Source of the DNA: Cyanobacteria bacterium OH_CBB_238
GTDB taxonomy: Bacteria; Cyanobacteriota; Vampirovibrionia; Gastranaerophilales; Gastranaerophilaceae
Direction of reading: 5' to 3'
Length of the DNA: 37,692 bases
Assembly (NCBI GenBank): GCA_023409995.1
Contig: JAEYQN010000023.1
Location: forward strand, 1 to 37,692
The translations under genes were made by a program, and so were the position numbers. The notes beneath the pieces are model-generated. The model was not told where the DNA came from. It worked only from the letters and a program-made list of their open reading frames with translations, and made no database searches. Shown here in pieces: positions 24,613 through 34,987 of the stretch; position 1 is the stretch's first letter; every line of letters starts with the position of its first letter.

Positions 24613-25548
24613 ATGATGAAAAAAACATTTTTATGGAATTTTTTATTTTTGATTGTAATTTTAGTTATATTAGAAGTGACAGCTTATACAATAGAGTCTT
24701 ATAAATATAGCCATTTACCATATTCTGCTGCAAACAAATTTCACTTTATAGTTTATCCCTTTAAACTAAAAACCTTTGACGAAGAATATGCAATTATAAA
24801 AAAAGCAGAGCCTGAAAACTCTTTAAGACAGCCGATTGGTATTAAATACACGAAGCGACCCATTATATTATTTGGTTGTTCTTATACTTGGGGAAGCGGT
24901 TTAAAACAAACCCAACGTTTCCAGTATAAACTAGCACAATTCACAAAAAGACCGGTTTACAACTTTGCGTTCCCTGCTTGGGGAGTTCAACACATGTTGT
25001 ATATTCTTCAAAATGAAAAGAGTTTAGAAAACATTAAGAATCCAGAGTATGTAATTTTTACCTTTTTCAGTGATCATCCATATAGACTCAATACTTTTAG
25101 TTTTAATACACCCGACAACTTTTTTTATTTAAAATACAAAATGGACCATGGTAGACTTATTCAAGATAAACCTATTTTTCCATTTTTATACAATTTTTAT
25201 ATTACTAGATACATACAAAGGGGCTGTTGGAATCAAAAAGTCTCTAACGCAAAGAACAATAACGAAGTTTTTGAATTAATAAAAAAGCACTTCATCGAGT
25301 CTAAAAAAATTATAGATAGAAAATATCCAGGAACTAAGTTTGTCATTTTAATGTACGATGAAACAAATTGGTACATAGATACTCCAAGATGGCAAGAACT
25401 GGAAAAGCAAGGTTTTATTATTCTGCATACAGATAAAATTACCGGTAAACATATTGCGCAACAAGAATATAAATTAATAGACGGGCACCCAAACGAGAAA
25501 GCATGGGACTTTGTTGTCCCTGCTATGGCAAAGGCATTAAAAATATGA
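24613..25548 (+). CDS. Membrane-anchored SGNH-hydrolase-like protein, copy 1
   Basis: A 311-residue protein with one N-terminal membrane segment (about residues 8-26, FLIVILVILEV), so the bulk probably faces the periplasm or cell exterior. The SGNH/GDSL nucleophile motif is ILFGCSYTWGSG with Ser90. The C-terminal catalytic pair is Asp290 and His292 in IDGHPNEKAW. Such enzymes are esterases or O-acetyl-transfer partners acting on surface glycans. It is clearly paralogous to the gene at 26936: both carry KLAxxTKRPVYN and GxQHxxYxL after the nucleophile. It starts at ATG 24613 or 24616; the ribosome site is weak. Substrate unknown. Confidence 0.75.
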   Translation: MMKKTFLWNFLFLIVILVILEVTAYTIESYKYSHLPYSAANKFHFIVYPFKLKTFDEEYAIIKKAEPENSLRQPIGIKYTKRPIILFGCSYTWGSGLKQTQRFQYKLAQFTKRPVYNFAFPAWGVQHMLYILQNEKSLENIKNPEYVIFTFFSDHPYRLNTFSFNTPDNFFYLKYKMDHGRLIQDKPIFPFLYNFYITRYIQRGCWNQKVSNAKNNNEVFELIKKHFIESKKIIDRKYPGTKFVILMYDETNWYIDTPRWQELEKQGFIILHTDKITGKHIAQQEYKLIDGHPNEKAWDFVVPAMAKALKI

Positions 25549-25626
25549 TTGTTTATAATAAATTGACAATGACAAGAATTACGTTTTAAAATAACAAGGT
25601 TTTCGTCCAAAGATAGGTTTAAAATA

Positions 25627-26919
25627 ATGATTGAAAGATATACAAGGGAAGAAACAGGAAAAATATGGGATTTAAATCAAAAATTCCAATACTATCTTGA
25701 TGTAGAAATTGCTATTTGTAAGGCATATAATAAATTAGGACAAATACCAAATGAAACTCTAAAACAAATTATAAACAAAGCTTCATTTTCCATTAGCAGG
25801 ATTGACGAAATAGAAAAAGAAGTAAACCATGATGTGATAGCCTTTTTAACAAATGTAAATGAGAATGTTGGAGAAAATTCCAGATATCTCCACATGGGAG
25901 TCACAAGTTCTGACGTTATAGATACTGCACTGGCTCTACAAATCAAAGATGCCAGCAAAATAATAAAAAACGATCTTGAAATTTTAATTGAAACAATTAG
26001 AGAAAAAGCAAAAGAACATAAAGGTACTATTTGTATAGGACGCTCGCATGGCGTGCATGCAGAACCAATGACCTTTGGGGTTAAGCTTTGTAATTGGATA
26101 GACATATTTGAAAGAAATTTAAGAAACTTTAACCAGGCATCAGAAGAAGCAATGATAGGACAGATTTCAGGTCCAGTTGGAACTTACAGCAATATTGATC
26201 CACAAATAGAAATCCTTGCCTGTGAAGAACTTGGCTTAAAACCAGCTAAGATTTCAACACAAGTAATAGCAAGAGACATTCATGCTCAATATCATCAATC
26301 GCTTGCACTCATTGCGTCAATTATAGATCAAATAGCAATAGAGTTAAGACATTTGCAACGGACAGAGGTTTTAGAAGTAGAAGAAGGTTTTTCAAGGGGA
26401 CAAAAAGGCTCCTCTGCAATGCCACACAAAAAAAACCCAATATCAGGAGAAAATTTATCCGGCTTGGCAAGAGTTGTCAGAGCTAATTCAATAGCTGCTC
26501 TTGAAAACATCGCATTATGGCATGAAAGAGACATTTCTCACAGCAGTGCGGAAAGAATTATATTTCCAGATTCAACCATATTAATAGATTATATGCTAAA
26601 TAGACTATCTAAAACAATTAAGAATCTAGTTGTAAACAAAGAAAACATGGCAAAAAATACAAACTTATTTGGAGGAATAGTATTTTCTCAAAAGGTACTA
26701 CTTGAGCTTTGCAAAAAAGGCTTATCTAGAGAAGAAGCATACAAACTTGTTCAAAAAAATGCTTTAGATGCATTTAATAATAATGGAAACTTTCAAAACA
26801 ACCTATTAAACGATAATGAAATAAATGCAAAATTAACAAAAGAAGAAGTACAAAATTGTTTTAATCAACAAGAATACTTACAAAACGTAGACTCTATCTA
26901 CAAAAAATTTAATATATGA
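25627..26919 (+). CDS. purB: Adenylosuccinate lyase PurB
   Basis: A 430-residue fumarase/aspartase-superfamily lyase. It acts twice in purine synthesis: SAICAR to AICAR plus fumarate, and adenylosuccinate to AMP plus fumarate. The N-terminus MIERYTREETGKIW is typical. Catalytic regions seen are TSSDVIDTA, IGRSHGVHAEPMTFG and the superfamily signature GSSAMPHKKNPISGEN, whose flexible loop carries the catalytic serine. It lies between two SGNH paralogues on the same strand, 78 bases after the first and 16 bases before the second, so it may be cotranscribed with them. Confidence 0.97.
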   Translation: MIERYTREETGKIWDLNQKFQYYLDVEIAICKAYNKLGQIPNETLKQIINKASFSISRIDEIEKEVNHDVIAFLTNVNENVGENSRYLHMGVTSSDVIDTALALQIKDASKIIKNDLEILIETIREKAKEHKGTICIGRSHGVHAEPMTFGVKLCNWIDIFERNLRNFNQASEEAMIGQISGPVGTYSNIDPQIEILACEELGLKPAKISTQVIARDIHAQYHQSLALIASIIDQIAIELRHLQRTEVLEVEEGFSRGQKGSSAMPHKKNPISGENLSGLARVVRANSIAALENIALWHERDISHSSAERIIFPDSTILIDYMLNRLSKTIKNLVVNKENMAKNTNLFGGIVFSQKVLLELCKKGLSREEAYKLVQKNALDAFNNNGNFQNNLLNDNEINAKLTKEEVQNCFNQQEYLQNVDSIYKKFNI

Positions 26920-26935
26920 AAATGAGGAAAGGTAT

Positions 26936-27895
26936 TTGAAAAAATTTTTTATTATACTCTTAAATCTCCTGCTATTATATATAATTCTCTTATGTGCTGA
27001 TTACTTCATTTATCAAAAAACTTATACCAATTTTTTAAAAGAATCAGACCCTGCCTTTGCAAAGCTTTTTAACAAACCCCCATACTATATATTTGGATCA
27101 AACAATCAAACAAGGATAAGCAAAAAAGGCTTTAATTTTAATGGCGAATTTCGAGGTGATTTTGGAACAAACTACAGAAAAAAAGCAATAATCTTAACTG
27201 GCTGTTCATTTGCCTTTGGTTGCCTTCTTTCAGACAAAGAAACATTTTCTTATAAACTAGCAGAATACACCAAGAGACCAGTATACAACAGAGGCGTTTC
27301 GGGTTGGGGATTCCAACACCTTTACTTTCTTTTTAACAACAAATTATTTTACAAAACAATACCAAAAACACCCGAATACGTAGTATATATATTCATTCCG
27401 GATCACATGAGAAGAATGAGATTATGGGTCGACCACTCACTATTTTCAAGTGGAGAATATTACCACCTTGAACTTATTGACGGTAAGCTGGTAGAACCAA
27501 AATCAAAATTTTATTTGCTTTATTCTTCATATCTAGGAAAAAGTATCTGTGAGAAATATTTACAGAAAAATATTTCTCCAGAAAAAAAAGAGTATAATTT
27601 AAAACTTGCAGAGGAAATTTTTATAGAGTCTTTTAACTCAATTAAAGCACACTACCCAAACATAAAATTCGTAATATTAAGATATTATGGAGAGATGGAA
27701 CCAGAACAGGGTTGGATGGATGACGAAAACTTCTGGAAAAGTCTTAAAAATGATGGATTTATTGTTCTTAGCTCTAAAGAATTAACAGGAAAAACACTCA
27801 ATAAGCAAGAAGACTTAGCTAGCGACAACCTACACCCAAGCGGAAAAGCTTGGGATAAAGTTCTTATACCCTTCGCGAAAAGACTTAAATTATGA
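26936..27895 (+). CDS. Membrane-anchored SGNH-hydrolase-like protein, copy 2
   Basis: A 319-residue paralogue of the gene at 24613. One N-terminal membrane segment (about 4-20) is followed by an exported domain. The nucleophile motif is ILTGCSFAFG with Ser91, and the C-terminal pair is Asp297 and His300 in DNLHPSGKAWD. It shares YKLAEYTKRPVYN and WGFQHLYFL with copy 1. The start is TTG 26936, chosen because GAGGAAAGG lies just upstream; the protein then begins MKKFFIILLNLL. A role in de- or O-acylation of a surface glycan is inferred. A terminator-like hairpin follows. Confidence 0.75.
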   Translation: MKKFFIILLNLLLLYIILLCADYFIYQKTYTNFLKESDPAFAKLFNKPPYYIFGSNNQTRISKKGFNFNGEFRGDFGTNYRKKAIILTGCSFAFGCLLSDKETFSYKLAEYTKRPVYNRGVSGWGFQHLYFLFNNKLFYKTIPKTPEYVVYIFIPDHMRRMRLWVDHSLFSSGEYYHLELIDGKLVEPKSKFYLLYSSYLGKSICEKYLQKNISPEKKEYNLKLAEEIFIESFNSIKAHYPNIKFVILRYYGEMEPEQGWMDDENFWKSLKNDGFIVLSSKELTGKTLNKQEDLASDNLHPSGKAWDKVLIPFAKRLKL

Positions 27896-27896
27896 A

Positions 27897-27923
27897 AAAG
27901 CGCCACCACGCGTTTGTTTTTTT
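27897..27923 (+). terminator. Weak intrinsic terminator after the SGNH copy 2 gene
   Basis: A short stem (AAAGCG with CGC-bulged G-TTT) is followed by TTTG and seven T, directly behind the stop codon. The stem is weak, but place and T-run fit. Confidence 0.45.
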
Positions 27924-28028
27924 ATAATTACAAATCATTTATTTGTTAAGATATTGTTACAAAAAACTTTAAAACTACCAGTTTATTGGGATTTTTAGCA
28001 TGCCCTAAAATATTGTGTATTTCTATAT

Positions 28029-28034
28029 TATAAT
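28029..28034 (+). promoter_or_regulatory. Candidate -10 element of the infA-rpsI operon
   Basis: A perfect TATAAT stands alone in the 260-base gap before infA, with no good -35 (TAAAAT lies at the right distance). If used, the leader would be about 115 bases. Apart from this and the terminator above, I see no gene or structure in the gap. Confidence 0.3.
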
Positions 28035-28155
28035 TAAACAATCAATAAAAATTTAACAACTTTAAATGAAAACTTTGATCAATAAAGAAAAAAGAGCTTG
28101 ATTAGAAATCTTGAACATGTACGATAGATATACTGAGCCAAATAATGAGGTCTAC

Positions 28156-28371
28156 ATGTCAAAAGATGTAATAGAATTTGAGGGAACAATACTAGAATCA
28201 TTGCCAAACGCAATGTTTAGAGTTGAACTTGAGAATGGACACGAAATATTGGCGCATATATCAGGAAAAATAAGAAAAAACTTCATAAGAATTCTTCCCG
28301 GAGACAAAGTAAAAGTGGAAATGACTCCTTATGACCTTACTAGAGGCAGAATAACATACAGGCTTAAATAA
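28156..28371 (+). CDS. infA: Translation initiation factor IF-1
   Basis: A 71-residue OB-fold protein that binds the ribosomal A site during initiation. Family landmarks: [36 protein letters not shown] and the end [12 protein letters not shown]. The start ATG 28156 has GAGG five bases upstream; in-frame upstream codons (from 28111) are not part of IF-1. It opens a ten-gene run of translation and transcription genes. The secY, adk and map genes that usually precede infA are absent; an SGNH gene stands there instead. Confidence 0.96.
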   Translation: MSKDVIEFEGTILESLPNAMFRVELENGHEILAHISGKIRKNFIRILPGDKVKVEMTPYDLTRGRITYRLK

Positions 28372-28386
28372 ACAAAGGAAATAAAA

Positions 28387-28500
28387 ATGAAAGTTAGAGC
28401 ATCAGTAAAACAACTTTGCGAAAAATGTAAAGTAATTAAAAGAAAAGGCAGAATCGCTGTAATTTGCGAAAACCCAAAACACAAACAAAGACAAGGTTAA
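28387..28500 (+). CDS. rpmJ: 50S ribosomal protein L36
   Basis: A 37-residue ribosomal protein starting at ATG 28387, 15 bases after infA. It begins [20 protein letters not shown]. The zinc ligands Cys11, Cys14, Cys27 and His32 are all kept, so this is the zinc-binding form. Its place between infA and rpsM is the standard one. Confidence 0.96.
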   Translation: MKVRASVKQLCEKCKVIKRKGRIAVICENPKHKQRQG

Positions 28501-28526
28501 TCAAACATTAAATAAAAGGAGAAACA

Positions 28527-28892
28527 ATGGCAAGACTTGCTGGGGTAGATTTACCTCGTAACAAAAGAATGATAATCGCTTTAACCTATATATTCGGTAT
28601 AGGGCCAACGCGTTCAGCAAAAATATTAGCAGCTTGTGGGATTTCTGAAGATTTAAGATCTGACGACTTAACAGATGAAGATATTAAAAAACTAAGAAAC
28701 GAACTAGCTAATTACACAATAGAGGGAGACCTTAGAAGAGAAGAGTCTTTGTTTATTAAAAGACTTGGAGAAATAAACTCTTACAGAGGAATGCGTCACA
28801 GACGTAAACTTCCTTGCAGGGGTCAAAGAACAAAAACAAACGCAAGAACAAGACGCGGTAAAAAAACAGGACCAGTTTCTAAAAAGAAATAA
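28527..28892 (+). CDS. rpsM: 30S ribosomal protein S13
   Basis: A 121-residue head protein of the small subunit that contacts the P-site tRNA and bridges to the large subunit. It begins [20 protein letters not shown] and has [14 protein letters not shown]. Its basic tail carries [20 protein letters not shown] and ends in Lys-rich residues that reach the P site. AAAGGAG precedes the start. It follows rpmJ by 26 bases. Confidence 0.97.
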   Translation: MARLAGVDLPRNKRMIIALTYIFGIGPTRSAKILAACGISEDLRSDDLTDEDIKKLRNELANYTIEGDLRREESLFIKRLGEINSYRGMRHRRKLPCRGQRTKTNARTRRGKKTGPVSKKK

Positions 28893-28913
28893 TTAAAGGA
28901 GTAATATAAAACA

Positions 28914-29300
28914 ATGGCTAGACCAGTAAAAACTAAAAAGAAAGAAAAAAAGAATGTACTACAAGGAGTAGTTCACATTCAATCAACCTTTAATAATACA
29001 ATTGTAACTTCAACAGATACACAAGGTAATGCTATTGCATGGGCTTCTGCTGGCGGCTGCGGATTCAAAGGCGCAAGAAAAGGAACTCCATTTGCAGCTC
29101 AATCAGCAGCAGAAAAAGTTGCGAAACAATCAATCGACCAAGGAATGAAAAAGGTTGAGGTTTATATTAAAGGACCAGGTTCAGGAAGAGAAACAGCGAT
29201 TAGAGCAATTCAAGCTGCTGGACTTGAGATCACACTTATTAAAGACGTGACACCAATTCCACACAATGGATGCCGTCCGCCTAAAAAACGTAGAGTATAA
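28914..29300 (+). CDS. rpsK: 30S ribosomal protein S11
   Basis: A 128-residue platform protein of the small subunit. Seen are [40 protein letters not shown] and the C-terminal [15 protein letters not shown], all hallmarks of S11. It follows rpsM by 21 bases in the alpha-type operon. Confidence 0.97.
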   Translation: MARPVKTKKKEKKNVLQGVVHIQSTFNNTIVTSTDTQGNAIAWASAGGCGFKGARKGTPFAAQSAAEKVAKQSIDQGMKKVEVYIKGPGSGRETAIRAIQAAGLEITLIKDVTPIPHNGCRPPKKRRV

Positions 29301-29326
29301 TTAAGATAACGTAAGGAGTCAAAAAA

Positions 29327-29929
29327 TTGGCTAGATATACAGGACCTACTAATAAATTATTTCGTAACTATGGCGTTACAGATTTATCAAACAGAAAGCT
29401 TGTTTCTTCTCTAAGACAAAATGCTTCAGGTCAGCATGGCGCTGCAAGGAAAAAACTTTCTGACTATGCACTTCACTTAAATGAAAAACAAAAAATTCGT
29501 CTTACCTACTTAGTAAGCGAAAAGCAATTTGCTAAATATTACAATGAAGCAGCAAGAAGAAAAGGCGTAACTGGTACTATTTTGTTACAACTTTTAGAAT
29601 CAAGGCTTGATAATATTATTTTCAGAGCAGGACTTGCTGTAACAAGAAAACAATCACGTCAAATCGTAAATCACGGACACGTATTAGTTAACGGAAAAAG
29701 AGTTGATATTCCATCTTACTTAGTAAAACCTCAAGATGTAATAACTGTTAAATCAAAAAGCTCTTCTTTCATCAAAACTGTTGCTGAAGCAATTGACTTA
29801 GCGGCAACTTCAGCATGGTTAACTATCGATAAAGAAGCGCAGAAAATCACATTTGACAGGGTTCCTGAAAGAGAGGAATTAGATCCTGATTTCAGAGAAC
29901 AACTTGTAATTGAGTACTACTCTAAGTAA
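29327..29929 (+). CDS. rpsD: 30S ribosomal protein S4
   Basis: A 200-residue primary rRNA-binding protein and, in many bacteria, the translational repressor of this operon. It begins MARYTGPTNKLFRNYGV and lacks the N-terminal Cys cluster, so it is the zinc-free form. The S4 RNA-binding domain shows ESRLDNIIFRAGLAVTRKQS and VNHGHVLVNGKRVDIPSY. The start is TTG 29327 behind AAGGAG. Its place between rpsK and rpoA is as in most bacteria; many cyanobacteria keep rpsD elsewhere. Confidence 0.97.
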   Translation: MARYTGPTNKLFRNYGVTDLSNRKLVSSLRQNASGQHGAARKKLSDYALHLNEKQKIRLTYLVSEKQFAKYYNEAARRKGVTGTILLQLLESRLDNIIFRAGLAVTRKQSRQIVNHGHVLVNGKRVDIPSYLVKPQDVITVKSKSSSFIKTVAEAIDLAATSAWLTIDKEAQKITFDRVPEREELDPDFREQLVIEYYSK

Positions 29930-29947
29930 TTGTAGGAGAAAACTATA

Positions 29948-30922
29948 ATGGAACTAAAAATTAAATGTGTAAATACAACAACAAGCTCTGATGGATCACA
30001 GTATGGTAAGTTTGTAGTTGAACCACTTGAAAGAGGATTTGGAACAACGGTAGGAAACTCTTTAAGAAGAGTTTTACTATCTTCACTTGAAGGGGCTGCT
30101 GTTACATCAATAAGAATCGAAGGGATCACTCACGAATATACATCTATTCCTGGGATCGTTGAAGATGTTATTGATATTATGTTAAACCTTAAAGGTTTAA
30201 TAGTAAAAACCGAAAGTAAAGAAGCTCAACACTTGAGACTGGATGTTGATAAACCAGGTCCAGTGCTTGCAAGCGATATTCAACTTCCGGCTGGTGTAAA
30301 AGTGGTAAACCCTGATTGGGTTATCTGCACAATAGCTGAAGGTGGAAGTATTCACGCAGACATCATTGTTGAAACAGGAAAAGGCTACATAACAGTAGAC
30401 GTTCTTAAAGAAAACAAAGGTGGACTACCTGTTGATATGTTGCCAATAGATGCTTCTTTTATGCCAATCAAGAGAGTTAGCTATAATGTAGAAAACACAC
30501 GTGTTGGAGATGTTATAGACTACGATAAACTTGTTCTTGAAATTTGGTCTAATGGCAGCATTGAAGTAAGCAATGCATTAAGCCAAGCTGCAAATCTTCT
30601 TATTGAACATTTCATGCAAATCGCATCTATAACAGGACAGCCTACTGTTCTTACAACTCAACAAGTAATTGAAGAAGTTGAAGAAGAAGAAGTTGCTCCA
30701 AGCATAACTATAGAAGATCTTGAATTATCAGTAAGAGCATATAACTGCCTAAAAAGAGCAAGCATCAATTCTTTAAGCGAGTTATTAAAGAAATCTGAAC
30801 ACGATTTATTAAATATTAAAAACTTCGGTAAAAAATCTTCTGATGAAGTAATTGAAAAATTACGTCAAGTTGGCTTAGACTTGATGCCAAATCCAGAAGG
30901 TGTTGAACTTGAAGAAGTATAA
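29948..30922 (+). CDS. rpoA: DNA-directed RNA polymerase subunit alpha
   Basis: A 324-residue alpha subunit that nucleates polymerase assembly. The N-terminal domain (about 1-235) has VEPLERGFGTTVGNSLRRVL and GAAVTSIRIEGITHEY. A Glu-rich linker (EEVEEEEV) joins the C-terminal domain (about 255-315), which contacts UP elements and activators: LELSVRAYNCLKRASI and LLNIKNFGKKSSDEV. AGGAG precedes ATG 29948, 18 bases after rpsD. Confidence 0.98.
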   Translation: MELKIKCVNTTTSSDGSQYGKFVVEPLERGFGTTVGNSLRRVLLSSLEGAAVTSIRIEGITHEYTSIPGIVEDVIDIMLNLKGLIVKTESKEAQHLRLDVDKPGPVLASDIQLPAGVKVVNPDWVICTIAEGGSIHADIIVETGKGYITVDVLKENKGGLPVDMLPIDASFMPIKRVSYNVENTRVGDVIDYDKLVLEIWSNGSIEVSNALSQAANLLIEHFMQIASITGQPTVLTTQQVIEEVEEEEVAPSITIEDLELSVRAYNCLKRASINSLSELLKKSEHDLLNIKNFGKKSSDEVIEKLRQVGLDLMPNPEGVELEEV

Positions 30923-30953
30923 ACATAGATAAAGAAACAAAAGGATAAATAAA

Positions 30954-31382
30954 ATGAGACACCAATGTAACAAACACAGATTAGGAAGACCTAAAGATCA
31001 AAGAGAAGCACTTTTGAGATCTTTAGCTACTGAACTATTCTTACATGGCGAAATCAAAACTACTATATCTAGAGCAAAAGCTTTGAAACCTTATGCTGAA
31101 GGAATAATCACTTTAGCAAAAAAAGGCGACCTTCACTCAAGAAGACAAGCTGCAAAATTTATTTTCGATAAAGAAACAGGAAAATATATGGATGCGACTA
31201 CTGGTGAAGTTTTTGAGTCAATTCAAGACGATAAAAAGCTAATGCCTCAAACTGTTTTAAGAAAACTTTTCAGCCAAATAGGTAAAAAGTATGAAAACAG
31301 AAATGGTGGTTATACACGCATATATAATATGCCTCCAAGACGTGGTGACGCCACTGAAATGGCATTAATTCAATTGGTATAA
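30954..31382 (+). CDS. rplQ: 50S ribosomal protein L17
   Basis: A 142-residue large-subunit protein. The N-terminus MRHQCNKHRLGRPKDQREAL and LLRSLATELFLHGEIKTTIS are typical, as is GGYTRIYNMPPRRGDATEMA near the end. A middle segment of about 20 residues (DKETGKYMDATTGEVFESIQ) is an insertion compared with shorter L17 proteins. It follows rpoA by 31 bases, and its stop overlaps the truA start by one base. Confidence 0.96.
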   Translation: MRHQCNKHRLGRPKDQREALLRSLATELFLHGEIKTTISRAKALKPYAEGIITLAKKGDLHSRRQAAKFIFDKETGKYMDATTGEVFESIQDDKKLMPQTVLRKLFSQIGKKYENRNGGYTRIYNMPPRRGDATEMALIQLV

Positions 31383-32182
31383 TGCAAAGATATGTACTTG
31401 TAATTGAATATATAGGTACAAATTATGCAGGAAGCCAAAAACAACCCTTCGACAAAATTGTCGAACAATCTAAAAAGCCAATGAAAACAATTCAAGGCGA
31501 ATTAGAAAAAGCTCTTAGCACTTTGACAAAACAAAAAATAAAGACAATCTTCTCAGGCAGAACTGATGCGGGAGTGCATGCAAGAGAACAATATGTTCAT
31601 TTTGAAACAGATATTGATCCACTGCAAAACTCTTTTATAAACTCTCTAAATGGAATTTTAACTAAAGATCTTAGTGTAAAAGAAATTAATAGAGTAAATA
31701 AAAGTTTTCATGCCCAACGAAGCGCAAAACTTCGATGGTATAGATATACGCTAATAAACAGAAAACAAAGAAGCGCTTGGGACAAAGAAGGTCTTTTGGT
31801 TAGGAATGAATTAGACATTGATAAAATGAATGATTCATTGAAGTTTTTACTTGGATCGCATGATTTTACATCCTTCAAAAAAGTAAAAACCGAAAATCCG
31901 GCAACGGTCTGCAATATATATAAAGCAACTTGCCATAAACATGGTGACTTAATTTATATAGACCTAATAGCAGACAGGTTTTTGTATAACATGGTAAGAT
32001 CAATAGTTGGAACACTCCTTATGATTCAAAAAAACTCTTTAGCCCCCGAAGCACTTAAAGAAATATTAGAGTCAAAGGACAGAAGCAAAGCAGGGCCAAC
32101 AATAAGTCCTCATGGACTAACATTAATGAAAGTAATATATCAAGAAAATATGGAGATAGCTTATGAAAACTTATTCAGCTAA
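31382..32182 (+). CDS. truA: tRNA pseudouridine synthase A (positions 38-40)
   Basis: A 266-residue pseudouridine synthase for the tRNA anticodon stem. The catalytic aspartate is Asp62 in [11 protein letters not shown]. Other landmarks are [12 protein letters not shown] near the start, RWYRYTL and the [14 protein letters not shown] motif. The ATG shares a base with the rplQ stop, and the 3' end overlaps the rplM start by 20 bases. The rplQ-truA-rplM-rpsI order is common in Cyanobacteria and Firmicutes. Confidence 0.96.
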   Translation: MQRYVLVIEYIGTNYAGSQKQPFDKIVEQSKKPMKTIQGELEKALSTLTKQKIKTIFSGRTDAGVHAREQYVHFETDIDPLQNSFINSLNGILTKDLSVKEINRVNKSFHAQRSAKLRWYRYTLINRKQRSAWDKEGLLVRNELDIDKMNDSLKFLLGSHDFTSFKKVKTENPATVCNIYKATCHKHGDLIYIDLIADRFLYNMVRSIVGTLLMIQKNSLAPEALKEILESKDRSKAGPTISPHGLTLMKVIYQENMEIAYENLFS

Positions 32183-32600
32183 ACCTCTGGAAGTTGAAAG
32201 AAAGTGGTATTTAATAGACGCCGAAGGCAAAACTTTGGGTAGATTGGCTTCACTTATAGCAAACCTTCTAAGAGGGAAGCACAAACCACAATACACTCCG
32301 CATATCGACACTGGTGATTTTGTCATCGTGATTAATGCTGAAAAAATTAAAGTTACAGGTAATAAAGAAACTGATAAAAAATACTACCGTCACTCTGGTT
32401 ACCCAGGCGGATTAAAAGTTACTAGTTTCAAAGAGATGATGGAAAAAAATCCTGTTCAAGCTCTTGAAAAAGCTGTTAAAGGTATGTTACCACACAATAC
32501 TTTGGGTCAAGACCAGTTCAACAAACTAAAAGTATATGCAGGAAATGAACATAACCATGAAGCACAAAAACCTGTTTTGTATGAAATGGAGGCTAAATAA
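32163..32600 (+). CDS. rplM: 50S ribosomal protein L13
   Basis: A 145-residue early-assembly protein of the large subunit. Landmarks are [47 protein letters not shown] and [12 protein letters not shown]. It starts inside the last 20 bases of truA at ATG 32163 and its stop shares one base with the rpsI start, so truA, rplM and rpsI are translationally coupled. Confidence 0.97.
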   Translation: MKTYSAKPLEVERKWYLIDAEGKTLGRLASLIANLLRGKHKPQYTPHIDTGDFVIVINAEKIKVTGNKETDKKYYRHSGYPGGLKVTSFKEMMEKNPVQALEKAVKGMLPHNTLGQDQFNKLKVYAGNEHNHEAQKPVLYEMEAK

Positions 32601-32998
32601 TGGCTACAAATAAAGAAGTAATGGCAACTGGAAGAAGAAAAACCTCTATTGCTGTGGTTAAATTGGTAAAAGGTAAAGGCAGAGTTTTTATTAACGGAAA
32701 AACTTTTGCTAACTACTTTGGCAACAGACCTGCTTTAGAAATGATGATTTTTAGACCATTAGCGCTAACAGATAATCAAGATAAATTTGATATAAAAGTT
32801 AAAGCTATAGGTGGTGGTGTTTCATCTCAAGCTGGTGCGATTAAACATGGTATATCTAGAGCTCTTCTAAAGTATAGTGAAGAATTAAAACCTGTTTTAA
32901 AAGCTGAAGGTTTATTAACAAGAGATGCGCGTGAAAAAGAGCGTAAAAAATACGGAAGAAAAAAAGCAAGAAAAAGATTCCAATTCTCAAAACGTTAA
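32600..32998 (+). CDS. rpsI: 30S ribosomal protein S9
   Basis: A 132-residue head protein whose basic C-terminal tail touches the P-site tRNA. Landmarks: ATGRRKTSIAVVKL, GKGRVFINGKTFANYF, GGGVSSQAGAIKHGISRALL and the end GRKKARKRFQFSKR, with the conserved basic tail. It is the last gene of the operon; a strong terminator follows at 33016. Confidence 0.97.
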   Translation: MATNKEVMATGRRKTSIAVVKLVKGKGRVFINGKTFANYFGNRPALEMMIFRPLALTDNQDKFDIKVKAIGGGVSSQAGAIKHGISRALLKYSEELKPVLKAEGLLTRDAREKERKKYGRKKARKRFQFSKR

Positions 32999-33015
32999 TA
33001 CAAAACAAAACGGAC

Positions 33016-33059
33016 AAAAAACCCTCTCTACAACAAAAAGAGGGTTTTTTAATTTTTTT
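33016..33059 (+). terminator. Intrinsic terminator of the infA-rpsI operon
   Basis: AAAAAACCCTCT and its exact inverse AGAGGGTTTTTT form a 12-bp stem around an 11-base loop, with TTTTTT then AATTTTTTT behind it. It begins 18 bases after the rpsI stop and isolates the ribosomal operon from atpD. Confidence 0.92.
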
Positions 33060-33063
33060 ATTG

Positions 33064-33092
33064 TTGTACAAATATTAGTATAACTGTATAAT
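33064..33092 (+). promoter_or_regulatory. Promoter of the atpD-atpC operon
   Basis: TTGTAC (33064-33069) and a perfect TATAAT (33087-33092) are 17 bases apart, directly behind the ribosomal operon terminator. The expected start near 33099 would give a leader of about 23 bases with GAAGG before the atpD ATG. Confidence 0.7.
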
Positions 33093-33118
33093 AAAAGACG
33101 TGGAAGAATAGAAGGTAA

Positions 33119-34528
<1,410 letters not shown>

Positions 34529-34534
34529 GATAAA

Positions 34535-34945
34535 ATGAGCGAAAACAAAATTCATTTTAAAGTTATTACGCACGATAAAATTGTCTTTGAGAGCGACGTA
34601 GATGCTATATATACCAAAGGTGTTGATGGTGAATTCGGTGTTTTATACGGACACGTACCATTTATGAGTGCATTGGATATAGGTATTACTCGAGTTGAAA
34701 AAGATGGAAGCATGGAGTACATTTCAACAATTGGAGGTGTCTTTCAAATGAAAGACAATAATGCTGTGATTCTTACAGAAGTAGCCGAGCGAGGTGGAGA
34801 TATTGATATAGCACGAGCTCAACATGCAAAGGAAAGAGCTGAAGCAAGAATTGGTAACCCAGACGTAACAGACGATGTAAAAAGAGCAACAATGGCTTTG
34901 GCAAAAGCAATGGTAAGATTAAAAGCAGCTGGTAAGGCAAGATAA
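34535..34945 (+). CDS. atpC: ATP synthase F1 subunit epsilon
   Basis: A 136-residue rotor-stalk subunit that inhibits wasteful ATP hydrolysis. The N-terminal beta-sandwich (about 5-85) has FKVITHDKIVFESDVDAI and GEFGVLYGHVPFMSAL. The C-terminal helical hairpin (about 90-136) has AEARIGNPDVTDDVKRATMA. It starts 7 bases after the atpD stop, with AGGA inside the atpD end. A bidirectional terminator follows. Confidence 0.96.
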   Translation: MSENKIHFKVITHDKIVFESDVDAIYTKGVDGEFGVLYGHVPFMSALDIGITRVEKDGSMEYISTIGGVFQMKDNNAVILTEVAERGGDIDIARAQHAKERAEARIGNPDVTDDVKRATMALAKAMVRLKAAGKAR

Positions 34946-34960
34946 AACAATATTAAAGAT

Positions 34961-34987
34961 AAAAAGCCTCTTAAAAGAGGCTTTTTT
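34961..34987. terminator. Bidirectional intrinsic terminator between atpC and the ROK kinase
   Basis: AAAAAGCCTCTT and its inverse AAGAGGCTTTTT form a 10-12-bp stem with a small loop, with a T-run on both strands (six T on plus, five on minus). It serves atpC (15 bases away) and the convergent kinase gene (stop at 34988). Confidence 0.9.

Noticed and set aside
28111..28155. Upstream in-frame start for infA
   Set aside because: IF-1 begins at MSKD, and GAGG fits ATG 28156; the 15 extra residues match nothing in the family.
32163..32182. 20-base truA/rplM overlap as an unusual fusion or frameshift site
   Set aside because: Both proteins are complete with normal ends; overlapping ends are common in compact operons.
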